Source of the DNA: Micromonospora chersina | GTDB lineage: Bacteria; Actinomycetota; Actinomycetes; Mycobacteriales; Micromonosporaceae | Direction of reading: 5' to 3' | NCBI RefSeq assembly: GCF_900091475.1 | Contig: NZ_FMIB01000002.1 | Location: 2,728,001 to 2,792,000 of the forward strand | DNA length: 64,000 nt | Shown here: positions 38,672 through 46,335 of the stretch, in pieces | Numbering within the stretch: the stretch's first letter is position 1 | How the letters are laid out: the number at the start of each line of letters is the position of its first letter | Notes under the pieces: generated by a model | Seen by the model: the letters and a program-made list of their open reading frames with translations, nothing else | Databases searched by the model: none | What the model was told of the DNA's origin: nothing | Program-made: the position numbers and the translations under genes

Positions 38672-38703
38672 ACGGGGGAGCGGCCGACCGGCCACTCCCC
38701 CGT
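38672..38703 (-). terminator. Hairpin just after rpsO
   Basis: ACGGGGGAG and GGCC pair with GGCC and CTCCCCCGT, with one C/A mismatch and a GACC loop. It starts 5 bp past the rpsO stop. Because pnp follows, it may only partly terminate or may protect the rpsO 3' end. Confidence 0.65.
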
Positions 38704-38707
38704 CACG

Positions 38708-38977
38708 TCATCGGCGCAGACCGAGCCGCTCGATGAGCGACCGGTAGCGGTTGATGTCCTTCTTCTGGACGTAGTTGAGCAGCCGACGGCGACGGCCGAC
38801 CAGCAGCAGCAGCCCACGGCGGCTGTGGTGGTCGTGCTTGTGCACCTTCAGGTGCTCGGTGAGCTCGGCGATCCGCTTGGTGAGGACCGCGACCTGCACC
38901 TCCGGCGAACCGGTGTCGCCCTCGGCGGTCGCGTACTCCGCGCGGATCTTGGCCTTGGCTTCCTGGTCGAGCGCCAT
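38708..38977 (-). CDS. rpsO: 30S ribosomal protein S15 (uS15)
   Basis: The 89-residue protein matches S15 in full: [66 protein letters not shown]. It binds the central domain of 16S rRNA early in 30S assembly. It lies between ribF and pnp in the same direction, the order common in bacteria. The 183-bp leader toward ribF holds a small hairpin (39088-39105, ACGTCGG/CCGACGT), where S15 autoregulation could act; that is inference. Confidence 0.97.
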   Translation of the reverse strand: MALDQEAKAKIRAEYATAEGDTGSPEVQVAVLTKRIAELTEHLKVHKHDHHSRRGLLLLVGRRRRLLNYVQKKDINRYRSLIERLGLRR

Positions 38978-39160
38978 GTTCTCCCTGTTTCGTGGAACGT
39001 TCGATGAGGTCCGTCGGATCGGTCGGAGCGACCGGGAAACGGACCGGTTCCTCGCACCCGCGGCGTCGTGCAGGCACGCGAGGCCCCACGTCGGTCAGCC
39101 GACGTCACCGCAAGACTACCAGCCCGGCGGGGAAGCGCCCGGTGAAGGGCCACGAAGCGC

Positions 39161-40087
39161 TCAGCCGACCGCCCGGCGGGTCCGCTCCACGTCCTCGGCG
39201 ATCTGGGCCACCAACGGTTCGATCGCGTCGTACGTCCGTTGTTCCCGCAGGTGCGCCACGAAGTCCAGGGCCAGCCGCTCGCCGTACAGGTCGCCGGTGA
39301 AGTCCAGCGCGTACGCCTCCACCCGGCGCTCCCGCCCGGAGAAGGTCGGGTTGGTGCCGATGGAGACCGCCGCCGCCAGGGGCTCCCCACCGCGGCGCAC
39401 CAGCCGGGCCGCGTACACCCCGTCGGCGGGGACCGCCGCGTACCTGTGGGTCAGCAGGTTGGCGGTCGGATAGCCCAGCTCACGCCCGCGCTGGTCGCCC
39501 CGGACCACCACGCCCTCCACCCGGTGCGGGCGGCCCAGGGCGGCGGCCGCCGCGGCCACGTCGCCCGCGTCGACGCACGAACGGATGTACGTGGAGGAGA
39601 AGACCGTGCCCGCCTCGGCGACCAGCGGGGCGCCCTCCACGCCGAAGCCGAAGGTGCGGCCCAGCCGCTCCAGCAGCGCCACGTCGCCGGCCGCCCGGTG
39701 CCCGAACCGGAAGTTGTCGCCGACCACCACCAGCGCGGCGTGCAGGTGCTCGACCAGGATGTCGTGCACGAACGCCTCGGCCGGCAGCCGGGAGAACTCC
39801 GGGGTGAACGGCACCACGCAGAGCACGTCGGCGCCGAGCGCCTCGATCAGCTCCGCCTTGCGGGCCGGCTCGGTGAGCACGGCCGGGTGCGAGCCGGGAC
39901 GCACCACCTCGGCCGGGTGCGGGTCGAACGTCACCACCACCGACTTGACACCCAGCTCGCGGGCGCGCGCCACGGCGTGGCCGATGGTGGCCTGGTGGCC
40001 CTTGTGCACCCCGTCGAAGACGCCGATGGTGACCACCGAACGCCCCCAGCCGCCGGGCGCCGCCTCGTACCCCCGCCACCGCTGCAT
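39161..40087 (-). CDS. ribF: Bifunctional riboflavin kinase / FMN adenylyltransferase
   Basis: This 308-residue enzyme makes FMN and then FAD from riboflavin. The N-terminal adenylyltransferase domain (about 1-185) has TIGVFDGVHKGHQ and SSTYIRSCVDAGDV; the C-terminal flavokinase domain (about 190-308) has GYPTANL and VSIGTNPTFSGRERRVEAYALDF. The start ATG (MQRWRG) follows GGGGAGGAG; a GTG eight codons earlier is less likely. It is 28 bp downstream of truB. Confidence 0.95.
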   Translation of the reverse strand: MQRWRGYEAAPGGWGRSVVTIGVFDGVHKGHQATIGHAVARARELGVKSVVVTFDPHPAEVVRPGSHPAVLTEPARKAELIEALGADVLCVVPFTPEFSRLPAEAFVHDILVEHLHAALVVVGDNFRFGHRAAGDVALLERLGRTFGFGVEGAPLVAEAGTVFSSTYIRSCVDAGDVAAAAAALGRPHRVEGVVVRGDQRGRELGYPTANLLTHRYAAVPADGVYAARLVRRGGEPLAAAVSIGTNPTFSGRERRVEAYALDFTGDLYGERLALDFVAHLREQRTYDAIEPLVAQIAEDVERTRRAVG

Positions 40088-40115
40088 GCCGCTCCTCCCC
40101 TGTCCGCCCACGCCG

Positions 40116-41000
40116 TCAGGCGGGGGCCAGCACGATCTCCGCGCGGGCCCGGCCGTCCCGCTCGCTGACGATAGCGATCAGCCCGCCGTCCGGGCCGAAG
40201 ACCGCGTACGGCCCGGCGATGCCGGCCGGGTCCAGGGGCCCGCCGTGGGACAGCACCCTGGCCTCCTCCGGCGTGGCGTCCCGGCGCGGGAAGAACCGGC
40301 CGGCGGCCGTGTCCAGCGGCAGGTTCACCACGTCGGGCGCGCGCTGCTCCAGCGTGTCGAGGGTGGCCGCCTCGGCCAGGGTGAACCCGCCGACCGCGGT
40401 GCGGCGCAGCGCGGTGAGGTGGCCGCCGACCCCGAGGGCCAGGCCCGCGTCCCGGGCGATGGCCCGGATGTACGTCCCGGACGAGCAGGTCACGTCCACG
40501 TCCACGTCCACCACGTCCGGGGTGTCCCGGCGGATCGCCAGCACGTCCAGCCGGGAGATGGTGACCCGCCGGGCCGGCAGCTCGACGCTCTCGCCCTCGC
40601 GCACCCGCTTGTACGCCCGCTGCCCGTCGATCTTGATGGCGCTGACCGCGCTGGGCACCTGGTCGATCTCGCCGGTGAGCGCGGCGAGCGCGGTGCGGAC
40701 CGCCTCGTCGGTGACCGCCCCGGCCGGGGTGCTGGCGATGACGTCGCCCTCGGCGTCGTCGGTCACCGTCGCCTGGCCCAGCCGGATCGTGGCGGTGTAG
40801 CTCTTGCCGGCGCCGATCACGTAGGTGAGCAGCCGGGTGGCCCGGCCCACCCCGATCACCAGCACGCCGGTGGCCATCGGGTCCAGCGTGCCGCCGTGCC
40901 CCACCCGTCGGGTCCGGGCCAGCCGCCGGATCCGGGCCACCACGTCGTGCGACGTCATGCCGCCGGGCTTGTCGACAACGATCAGACCGTCTGTGCTCAC
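40116..41000 (-). CDS. truB: tRNA pseudouridine(55) synthase
   Basis: The 294-residue enzyme converts U55 of the T-loop to pseudouridine. The catalytic aspartate is Asp40 in GHGGTLDPMATGVL; GKSYTATIRLG and IKIDGQRAYKRVREGE are also family blocks. A C-terminal TruB_C2-type region follows. The start is GTG (VSTDGLIVVDKPGG), which fits the family's usual N-terminus exactly. ribF is 28 bp downstream; upstream, on the other strand, lies the tandem paralogue pair. Confidence 0.95.
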   Translation of the reverse strand: MSTDGLIVVDKPGGMTSHDVVARIRRLARTRRVGHGGTLDPMATGVLVIGVGRATRLLTYVIGAGKSYTATIRLGQATVTDDAEGDVIASTPAGAVTDEAVRTALAALTGEIDQVPSAVSAIKIDGQRAYKRVREGESVELPARRVTISRLDVLAIRRDTPDVVDVDVDVTCSSGTYIRAIARDAGLALGVGGHLTALRRTAVGGFTLAEAATLDTLEQRAPDVVNLPLDTAAGRFFPRRDATPEEARVLSHGGPLDPAGIAGPYAVFGPDGGLIAIVSERDGRARAEIVLAPA

Positions 41001-41145
41001 GACCGCAAAGCCTGCCAGACGGCCGCGATCGGCCCTGCGGGGGATACCGCCCTGATCGAGCCGGATGTCAAGATCGTGAGCCCCTCGCCGCACTCGTGCC
41101 CGCGAGCACGACGAGCAGCGACGACATGAACCGCTGGGAACCGAG

Positions 41146-42147
41146 ATGACCGAGCACCCCCCGACCGTCGAACCCCACCGTCCCGACCAGCCGTACCCGC
41201 CCGGCGACGGGCTGGGGACGGTCCCCGACTGGCTCCGCCAGCCGGCCACGGCGGCCGAGCCCGACCGCTCCGACCGGTTCCGCATCTGGCTGGCCGACCA
41301 CTCGGGCAAGCTGCTCGGCGGCGTGGCGGCCCTGCTGGCGCTCGTCTTCTTCGGGCTCGTCGCCACGGGCGGCTACCTGGGCGTCCAGCGCTGGGCGGAC
41401 GGGCCGGCGGCGTACCCGACGATCAGCCAGCCGGTCGGCGAGCAGGCCGTCTCGTCGGCGTCGCCGCCCCCGGCCGCCGGCGCCTTCGACGGCACCCCGG
41501 CCGCCGACTTCCCGGAGGGGGCGGCGGGGATCGCCCTGCCCGCAGCGAAGCGGACCGGGCCGTTCACGGAGAAGCAGGTGGCCGCCGCGCTGGCCAAGGT
41601 CCGCAAGGCACTGGTGACCGCACGGCTGGACCGGACGTTCATCACCTCGAAGGATCCGGACCGGCTGCTGCGGCAGTTCGCGCCGGACGCGCGAGCCGAC
41701 CTGCGCAAGGACTTCGCCTCCGACGTCTTCGCCACCTACGCCACCCGGCTGGCGCCCGGCGCGCGGATCACCGCGGACCCGCCTCGGGTGAAGGGGCGGA
41801 TCAGCTACCGGGCCACGAAGGACGCCGGGGGCATCCGCATCCTCGAGATCACCAGCAACTTCGTCTGGGCGTACGCCTTCCACACCGCCGGCGGGGTGCC
41901 CGGCGACGGGGTGGTAGTGGTGCACGACACGGTCGTCTGGAGCGTGCCGCACAGCGGCGACGTGCGGAGCGGCTCCAACGGGCTCTGGATCGAGAAGGCC
42001 GACTCGTACGGCTCCAACATCGACTGCGCGGCCTTCGACAAGGGCCTGCTGGACGTCGGCAGCCCCACCTACGGCGGACCGGAGGACCCGGACCCGGACG
42101 CCGTCTTCGACCCCGACCGCACCCTCGACATCCCGGACACCTGCTGA
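41146..42147 (+). CDS. Membrane-anchored extracytoplasmic protein, tandem paralogue copy 1
   Basis: The 333-residue protein has an ~65-residue Pro-rich cytoplasmic N-terminus, one membrane helix (about 66-84: GGVAALLALVFFGLVATGG), a variable linker, and an ~220-residue extracytoplasmic domain beginning FDGTPAADFPEG and ending in IPDTC. I recognise no family. The domain is strongly conserved with the next gene (LPAAKRTGPFTEKQVAAALAK, then VVVVHDTVVWSVPH). The terminal Cys is shared by both copies. The start has only a weak ribosome site. Confidence 0.75.
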   Translation: MTEHPPTVEPHRPDQPYPPGDGLGTVPDWLRQPATAAEPDRSDRFRIWLADHSGKLLGGVAALLALVFFGLVATGGYLGVQRWADGPAAYPTISQPVGEQAVSSASPPPAAGAFDGTPAADFPEGAAGIALPAAKRTGPFTEKQVAAALAKVRKALVTARLDRTFITSKDPDRLLRQFAPDARADLRKDFASDVFATYATRLAPGARITADPPRVKGRISYRATKDAGGIRILEITSNFVWAYAFHTAGGVPGDGVVVVHDTVVWSVPHSGDVRSGSNGLWIEKADSYGSNIDCAAFDKGLLDVGSPTYGGPEDPDPDAVFDPDRTLDIPDTC

Positions 42148-42272
42148 GCTCACCCGGGGAGCACTGCACCGATTCGTTCCAGCCCTGCTGAGGAGGGAGT
42201 CGGGGGCTACCGCGTCGGGCGACAAGGTGGGACACTCACTGACATCTCGCCCACTCCTGACCGGAGGCCGCG

Positions 42273-43319
42273 ATGACCGACGACCGGCCGGACTCCGCAC
42301 CACCGCGCCACCCCACGCCCGCCCAGCGGCCCGGACCGCCGGCGGCGGCGCCGGAGTGGCCGCGCCGCCCCCCACCCGGCGCCTTCGGTCCGCCTGGCGC
42401 GGCCGGTCCGCCCGGCGGGGCCGGTCCGGGCCGCGACGGCGGCCGGCGGGGCTGGCGGAACTCCGGTTCCCTGCTGACCGGCGTCACGGCACTGCTGCTG
42501 CTCGCCTTCGTCGGGGTGGTCGGCGGGGCCGTCCTGGTGTCGATGCCGTCCGCGCGCGGGCGGCCGGTGGTGTTCCCGACGTTCGGCCCGCCGTCCGGCG
42601 CACCGTCCCCCACGTCGGCCGCGCCGGCCGCCACGTCCGCCGCGCCACCCCGGGCCGCCGACCCCTTCGACGGCACCCCGGCCGCCGCTTTCCTCCAGGG
42701 GGAGGCGGGGATCGTCCTGCCGGCCGCGAAACGGACCGGCCCGTTCACCGAGAAGCAGGTGGCGGCCGCACTGGCGAAGGTCCGGAAGGTCCTGGTGACC
42801 GCGCGGCTGGACCGCCAGTTCATGACCGGCGACGACCCCGAGCCGCTGGTCCGGCAGTTCGCCCGGGACGCCCGAGGCGGCCTGCGCAAGGCCTTCGCGT
42901 CCGACACCTTCGCCGCGTACGCCACCCGGATGGCGCCCGGCGCCCGGCTCACCGCGGACCAGCCCAGGGTGCGGGGTCGGATCAGCTACCGCGCCACAAA
43001 GGACGACGACGGGATCCGCATCCTGGCGGTGACCACGAACTTCGTCTGGTCGTACGCCTTCCGCACCACCAGCACGGTGCCGGGCGACGCGCTGGTCGTC
43101 GTGCACGACACGGTGGTCTGGAGCGTGCCGCATCCCGACGACGTCGAGAGCAGTTCGACCGGGCTCTGGATCGAGGACGCGAACGCGTACGCCGCCAACG
43201 TCGACTGCGCGGCGTACGACAAGGGCCTGCTCGACCTGGGCACCCGCAGCTTCGACGGCCCGGAGCTGGACGCGGTCTTCGACCCCGCCGCGACGCTGGA
43301 CCTTCCCGACACCTGCTGA
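42273..43319 (+). CDS. Membrane-anchored extracytoplasmic protein, tandem paralogue copy 2
   Basis: This 348-residue paralogue of the preceding gene has the same layout: Pro/Gly-rich cytoplasmic N-terminus (about 1-68), one membrane helix (about 69-90: LLTGVTALLLLAFVGVVGGA), a Ser/Ala/Pro linker, and the shared domain (FDGTPAAAFLQGEAGIVLPA to LDLPDTC). The two domains are identical over long stretches (KRTGPFTEKQVAAALAKVRK), while the N-termini differ, as expected when only the outer domain is constrained. A GGAGG ribosome site precedes the ATG. Function unknown; the pair is probably an expanded, lineage-specific family. Confidence 0.78.
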   Translation: MTDDRPDSAPPRHPTPAQRPGPPAAAPEWPRRPPPGAFGPPGAAGPPGGAGPGRDGGRRGWRNSGSLLTGVTALLLLAFVGVVGGAVLVSMPSARGRPVVFPTFGPPSGAPSPTSAAPAATSAAPPRAADPFDGTPAAAFLQGEAGIVLPAAKRTGPFTEKQVAAALAKVRKVLVTARLDRQFMTGDDPEPLVRQFARDARGGLRKAFASDTFAAYATRMAPGARLTADQPRVRGRISYRATKDDDGIRILAVTTNFVWSYAFRTTSTVPGDALVVVHDTVVWSVPHPDDVESSSTGLWIEDANAYAANVDCAAYDKGLLDLGTRSFDGPELDAVFDPAATLDLPDTC

Positions 43320-43381
43320 GGGGGAACCCGGAGCCGCCGCGGCGCACCCTCGGCCGCCGCCTCTCCGACCTCGTCGACGGC

Positions 43382-43561
43382 GTGCCGGCGCTGGCCGCGG
43401 CACGGCGCCGGCTCTGGGCGTGGCGGGGGCGCACCCGGTTCAGCGAGCGGCACCCGGTGGTCTCCGCGATCGCGTCCTTCGTGGTGGTGGCCGTGGTGGC
43501 CACCGTCCTGGTGGTGGGCACGCTCTACCTCTTCCACAAGATCAGGCAACAGGAGATCTGA
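43382..43561 (+). CDS. Small single-helix membrane ORF after the paralogue pair
   Basis: A 59-codon frame from GTG 43382 encodes a basic start (VPALAAARRRLWAWRGRTRF) and one strong membrane helix (VVSAIASFVVVAVVATVLVVGTLYLF), ending HKIRQQEI. Codons upstream of the GTG in the same frame also look coding (RRTLGRRLSDLVDG), so the true start may be earlier or non-canonical. After its TGA, the same frame stays open for 25 more codons ending PTHC-stop at 43639, echoing the IPDTC/LPDTC ends of the two paralogues. It is either a short real gene, a gene broken by one nonsense change, or a read-through product. Confidence 0.4.
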   Translation: MPALAAARRRLWAWRGRTRFSERHPVVSAIASFVVVAVVATVLVVGTLYLFHKIRQQEI

Positions 43562-43675
43562 CCGGACGCGCCGCTCCCGAAGGATCCGCAGGCCCTGGAC
43601 GACCCGGACCACCCGATCGCCGTGCCGACCCACTGCTGACCGGCGACTCCACCTGCTCCAGTTGCGGAGGGGGCG

Positions 43676-45001
43676 TCAGCGGACCGCGCCGACCACCGCC
43701 CAGCCGCCGGAGCGCAGCCGCAGCAGCAGGGCGACGAGCCGGAGCACCACGAACAGGGTCAGCCCGGCCCAGATCCCACCCAGCCCGAGGTCGAGCCCGT
43801 AGGCCAGCCAGATGGCCGGCAGGAAGCCGCCGAGCGCCGCCACGATGGTGAGGTTGCGCAGGTAGCGGACGTCCCCCGCGCCGATCAGCACGCCGTCGAG
43901 GGCGAACACCACGCCGCCGATCGGCTGGAGCGCCACGAACCACGGCCAGGCCACCATGGCCTGCTCGCGTACCTGCGGATCGGAGCTGAACCACGACGGC
44001 ACCAGGCCGGCGCCGGCGGCGATGAGCAGCGCGAACGCCACGCCGCAGAGGCCGCCGAGCAGGGCGATCCGCCGGGCCAGGGCGCGCGCCGCGGCGGCCT
44101 CCCCGGCGCCGAGCGCCGCGCCGATCAGGGACTGCGCGGCGATCGCCAGGGCGTCGAGCACCAGGGCGGTGAAGAACCAGAGTTGTACGGCGATCTGGTG
44201 CGCGCCGACCGCGGCGGCGCCGAACCGGGCCGCCACGGCGGTCGCCGACAGGAAGCTGGCCTGGAATGCGACGCCACGGATGAGCAGGTCGCGGCTGAGC
44301 GCGAGCTGCTGGCCGATGAGCCGGGGCCGGGGGCGCAGCGGGACCCGCTCGCGGACCAGGGCCGCCGCGAAGAGGCCACCCGAGATGGTCTGCGCGACGG
44401 CGTTGGCCACGGCCGACCCGGCCAGGCCGAGCCCGGCCGGGTAGACAAGCAGCGGGCAGAGCAGCGCCGAGAGCAGGTTGGGGCCGAGCACGAAGAGCAG
44501 CGGCCGCCGGGTGTCCTGGATGCCGCGCAACCAGCCGTTGCCGGCCGCCGCGAGCAGCAGGCCGGGCGCGCCGAGCGCCGCGATCCGCAGCCAGGTCGCG
44601 GCGGCGTCGGCCACCTCGCCGGGGCCGCCCACGAGGGTACGCGCCAGCCAGCTACCACCGACCTGGATGGCGAGCGCCACCAGCACGCCGACGCTCAGGG
44701 CGAGCCAGGACGCCTGCACGCCCTCGGCCACGGCCGCGGCCCGGTCCCCCGCGCCGAACCGCCGGGCCGACCGCCCCGTGGTGCCGTACGCGACGACGGT
44801 GCCGAGCCAGGCGGTCAGCGTCAGCACGGTGCCGCCGACGGCGAGCGCGGCGAGCGGAACCCGGCCCAGGTGCCCGACCACGGCGGTGTCGACGAGCACG
44901 TAGAGCGGCTCGGCGGCGAGCACCACGAGGGCCGGCAGGGCGAGCGCGGCGATCCGCCGAGCCGTGGCGGACGGGGCGGCGGGCGCGACAGTCTGACTCA
45001 T
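43676..45001 (-). CDS. MATE-family efflux transporter (DinF-like)
   Basis: This 441-residue protein has twelve membrane helices in the MATE arrangement and belongs to the DinF branch: ALALPALVVLAAEPLYVLVDTAVVGHLG at helix 1, WLRGIQDTRRPL mid-protein. MATE proteins export cationic or other small molecules using sodium or protons. The start is ATG 45001 (MSQTVAPAAP); a TAGCGT box lies 16 nt upstream, giving a very short leader. dinF sits in the same position between truB and the DHH gene in M. tuberculosis (Rv2836c). Substrate unknown. Confidence 0.92.
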   Translation of the reverse strand: MSQTVAPAAPSATARRIAALALPALVVLAAEPLYVLVDTAVVGHLGRVPLAALAVGGTVLTLTAWLGTVVAYGTTGRSARRFGAGDRAAAVAEGVQASWLALSVGVLVALAIQVGGSWLARTLVGGPGEVADAAATWLRIAALGAPGLLLAAAGNGWLRGIQDTRRPLLFVLGPNLLSALLCPLLVYPAGLGLAGSAVANAVAQTISGGLFAAALVRERVPLRPRPRLIGQQLALSRDLLIRGVAFQASFLSATAVAARFGAAAVGAHQIAVQLWFFTALVLDALAIAAQSLIGAALGAGEAAAARALARRIALLGGLCGVAFALLIAAGAGLVPSWFSSDPQVREQAMVAWPWFVALQPIGGVVFALDGVLIGAGDVRYLRNLTIVAALGGFLPAIWLAYGLDLGLGGIWAGLTLFVVLRLVALLLRLRSGGWAVVGAVR

Positions 45002-45083
45002 CGCCGCCGATCCTGGCACGCTAGCCGTAAGGTACGCAACCCCGGGCACTACTTACCGTCCCGGCCGCCCCCCGCGGCGATCA

Positions 45084-45137
45084 TGACGTTGGCGGCGGCT
45101 CCGGAGACGACGAACGCCGCCAACCTCATGATCGAGG
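45084..45137. repeat. Near-perfect 19-bp palindrome of the GATCATGA type
   Basis: GATCATGACGTTGGCGGCG pairs with its complement at the right side (ending CTCATGATC near 45133) with one mismatch. It lies in the 216-bp gap between the MATE start and the small 32-residue gene. The arm start GATCATGA-GTTG is shared with the palindrome at 31823-31879, suggesting a repeated element. Confidence 0.6.
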
Positions 45138-45173
45138 CGGCGGCGCGGGGGCGAGGGAGGGAGGGGGTCAGCC

Positions 45174-45205
45174 GGCGGTGACGTCGTGGGTGCGGCGTCA
45201 CCGCC
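45174..45205 (-). terminator. 10-bp hairpin after the 32-residue gene
   Basis: GGCGGTGACG pairs exactly with CGTCACCGCC across a 12-nt loop, 13 bp past the stop of the small gene in its direction of transcription. Confidence 0.55.
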
Positions 45206-45217
45206 GGGCGGCCACCG

Positions 45218-45316
45218 TCACTGACGGGTGTCCATCGAGGTCTGCAGAGCGCGGCGCATCTGCTCGCGCGCCTCGTCGGTGGTGTTCTCGGTCTGCGGCT
45301 TGCGCTTGGTCGCCAT
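45218..45316 (-). CDS. 32-residue highly charged small protein
   Basis: The ATG at 45316 follows a good ribosome site (GGAAGGGA, 6 nt away) and encodes MATKRKPQTENTTDEAREQM followed by RRALQTSMDTRQ. It is basic at the start and amphipathic-helical after about residue 12, without a signal or membrane segment. A hairpin follows at 45174-45205. The quality of the ribosome site, the sensible helix and the terminator make it a likely real small protein despite its size. No function can be assigned. Confidence 0.6.
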   Translation of the reverse strand: MATKRKPQTENTTDEAREQMRRALQTSMDTRQ

Positions 45317-45629
45317 GGGAGTTCCCTTCCAGGGTGCGGACCACCGGCACACGGCGGCCCTACGGGGCGTCCGACCCCTCCCGCCCGGCGCGTTCCACCG
45401 CGCCGCGACGTGAAGCCGTCGGTCTGCTGAGCGCCGGCAGCGGTCCGGGATCACCGGAGCGGCTCCCTGGCAGCGTGAGCCCGGGTCGGTCTGACCCTGG
45501 AGGGAGGGAGCACCGGGTGTGGCACCACCGCCCATGACCAGCGCCGAAGCGCCGGCCCCCACCCAAATTAACGTTCACTTTCCAGATGCTGCCCACTGTT
45601 CCCGCGATACGGACACCGGAGAACGCGCC
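45317..45629. other. 313-bp gene-free stretch upstream of the 32-residue gene
   Basis: I see no credible gene here. A short AT-richer island (45570-45590, AAATTAACGTTCACTTTCC) is the most promoter-like part. If transcription of the 32-residue gene starts there, its leader would be about 240 nt, with several GC-rich stems (for example around 45455-45510). No known riboswitch consensus matched. Confidence 0.5.
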
Positions 45630-45842
45630 TCAGCGGGCCAGGAAGTGCCAGCCCAGCCACCACCAGAACCCGAACAGGCCGATCCGGCCCACCGGCACCG
45701 GGCCGACCTCGTACCGCATCACGAAGGCGCAGACGTCGGCCAGGGACGGGATCCGGGAGCCCTCCCGCCGGGCGGCCCACTCGACGGCCGCGAAGAGCAG
45801 CAGCGCGGCCAGGAAGCCGCCGATCGCCAGCGCGCGCATCAT
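45630..45842 (-). CDS. Small membrane protein of unknown family
   Basis: The 70-residue product starts MMRALAIGGFLAALLLFAAVEWAARREG (one helix) and ends with a second hydrophobic stretch (IGLFGFWWWLGWHFLAR). Its ATG overlaps the stop of the upstream gene by 4 bp (ATGA), so the two are coupled and probably act together. Trp-rich C-terminus. Function unknown. Confidence 0.8.
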   Translation of the reverse strand: MMRALAIGGFLAALLLFAAVEWAARREGSRIPSLADVCAFVMRYEVGPVPVGRIGLFGFWWWLGWHFLAR

Positions 45843-46249
45843 CGGCGGACCAGCCCCCAGAACGCGGTCAGCCAGGCGAACCAGGCCGCCGAGCGGACCA
45901 GGTGGTCCTCCAGCAGCGGGTCGGCCAGCCGGGAGAAGGTGGGGAACTCGTCCCCCACCGACAGCACGAACGTGGCTCCCTCGAACACCCCGAACACGGT
46001 GACCGGGAGCAGCCACCAGAGCGCGCCGGGCGGCAGCCGCGTCGGCGCCGGCCGCCGGGGCGGCACCCGGTTGCTCAGACCGACCCAGATCAACGCCCCG
46101 CCGGTGCCCAGGGTGTAGAGGTTGGCGGCGGCGGAGAAGGAGGGCATCTGCCCGCCGACCAGCGAGAGGCAGATCAGCACCGGCACGGAGACGACCGGGC
46201 GGTCCCAGGCCCGGGGCGCCTCGACGGTGAGCTCACGGGGGTGATCCAT
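45839..46249 (-). CDS. Four-helix membrane protein of unknown function
   Basis: This 136-residue protein has a short polar N-terminus (MDHPRELTVEAPRAWDRP) and about four hydrophobic segments (VVSVPVLICLSLVGG, LYTLGTGGALIWVGL, ALWWLLPVTVFGVFEGATFVLSV, SAAWFAWLTAFWGLV). It is coupled by an ATGA overlap to the 70-residue membrane protein. The pair lies between the small 32-residue gene and nrnA. I do not recognise the family. Confidence 0.8.
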   Translation of the reverse strand: MDHPRELTVEAPRAWDRPVVSVPVLICLSLVGGQMPSFSAAANLYTLGTGGALIWVGLSNRVPPRRPAPTRLPPGALWWLLPVTVFGVFEGATFVLSVGDEFPTFSRLADPLLEDHLVRSAAWFAWLTAFWGLVRR

Positions 46250-46335
46250 CACCCGATTGTCCCCAGCGTCACGGAGCGCGGGAAGACCGGCACGCCCCGG
46301 AGTAACCCCCGGTTCCGACCCCGAGCCGCTGTGGG

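Noticed and set aside
39088..39105. ACGTCGG/CCGACGT hairpin between ribF and rpsO as an S15 autoregulatory element
   Set aside because: Only 7 bp and no resemblance to known S15-binding leader structures that I could verify, so it is mentioned under rpsO but not claimed as a site.
45440..45540. Possible cobalamin-type riboswitch (GCCAGGGAGCC on the minus strand)
   Set aside because: Only a loose match to one cobalamin box; the other conserved blocks are absent and the following gene has no link to cobalamin.
45360..45596. Minus-strand ORF starting GSIWKVNVNLGG, considered as a small peptide precursor
   Set aside because: No ribosome site; after the first ~15 codons the composition becomes that of non-coding GC-rich DNA. 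The AT-rich start is better explained as a promoter island.
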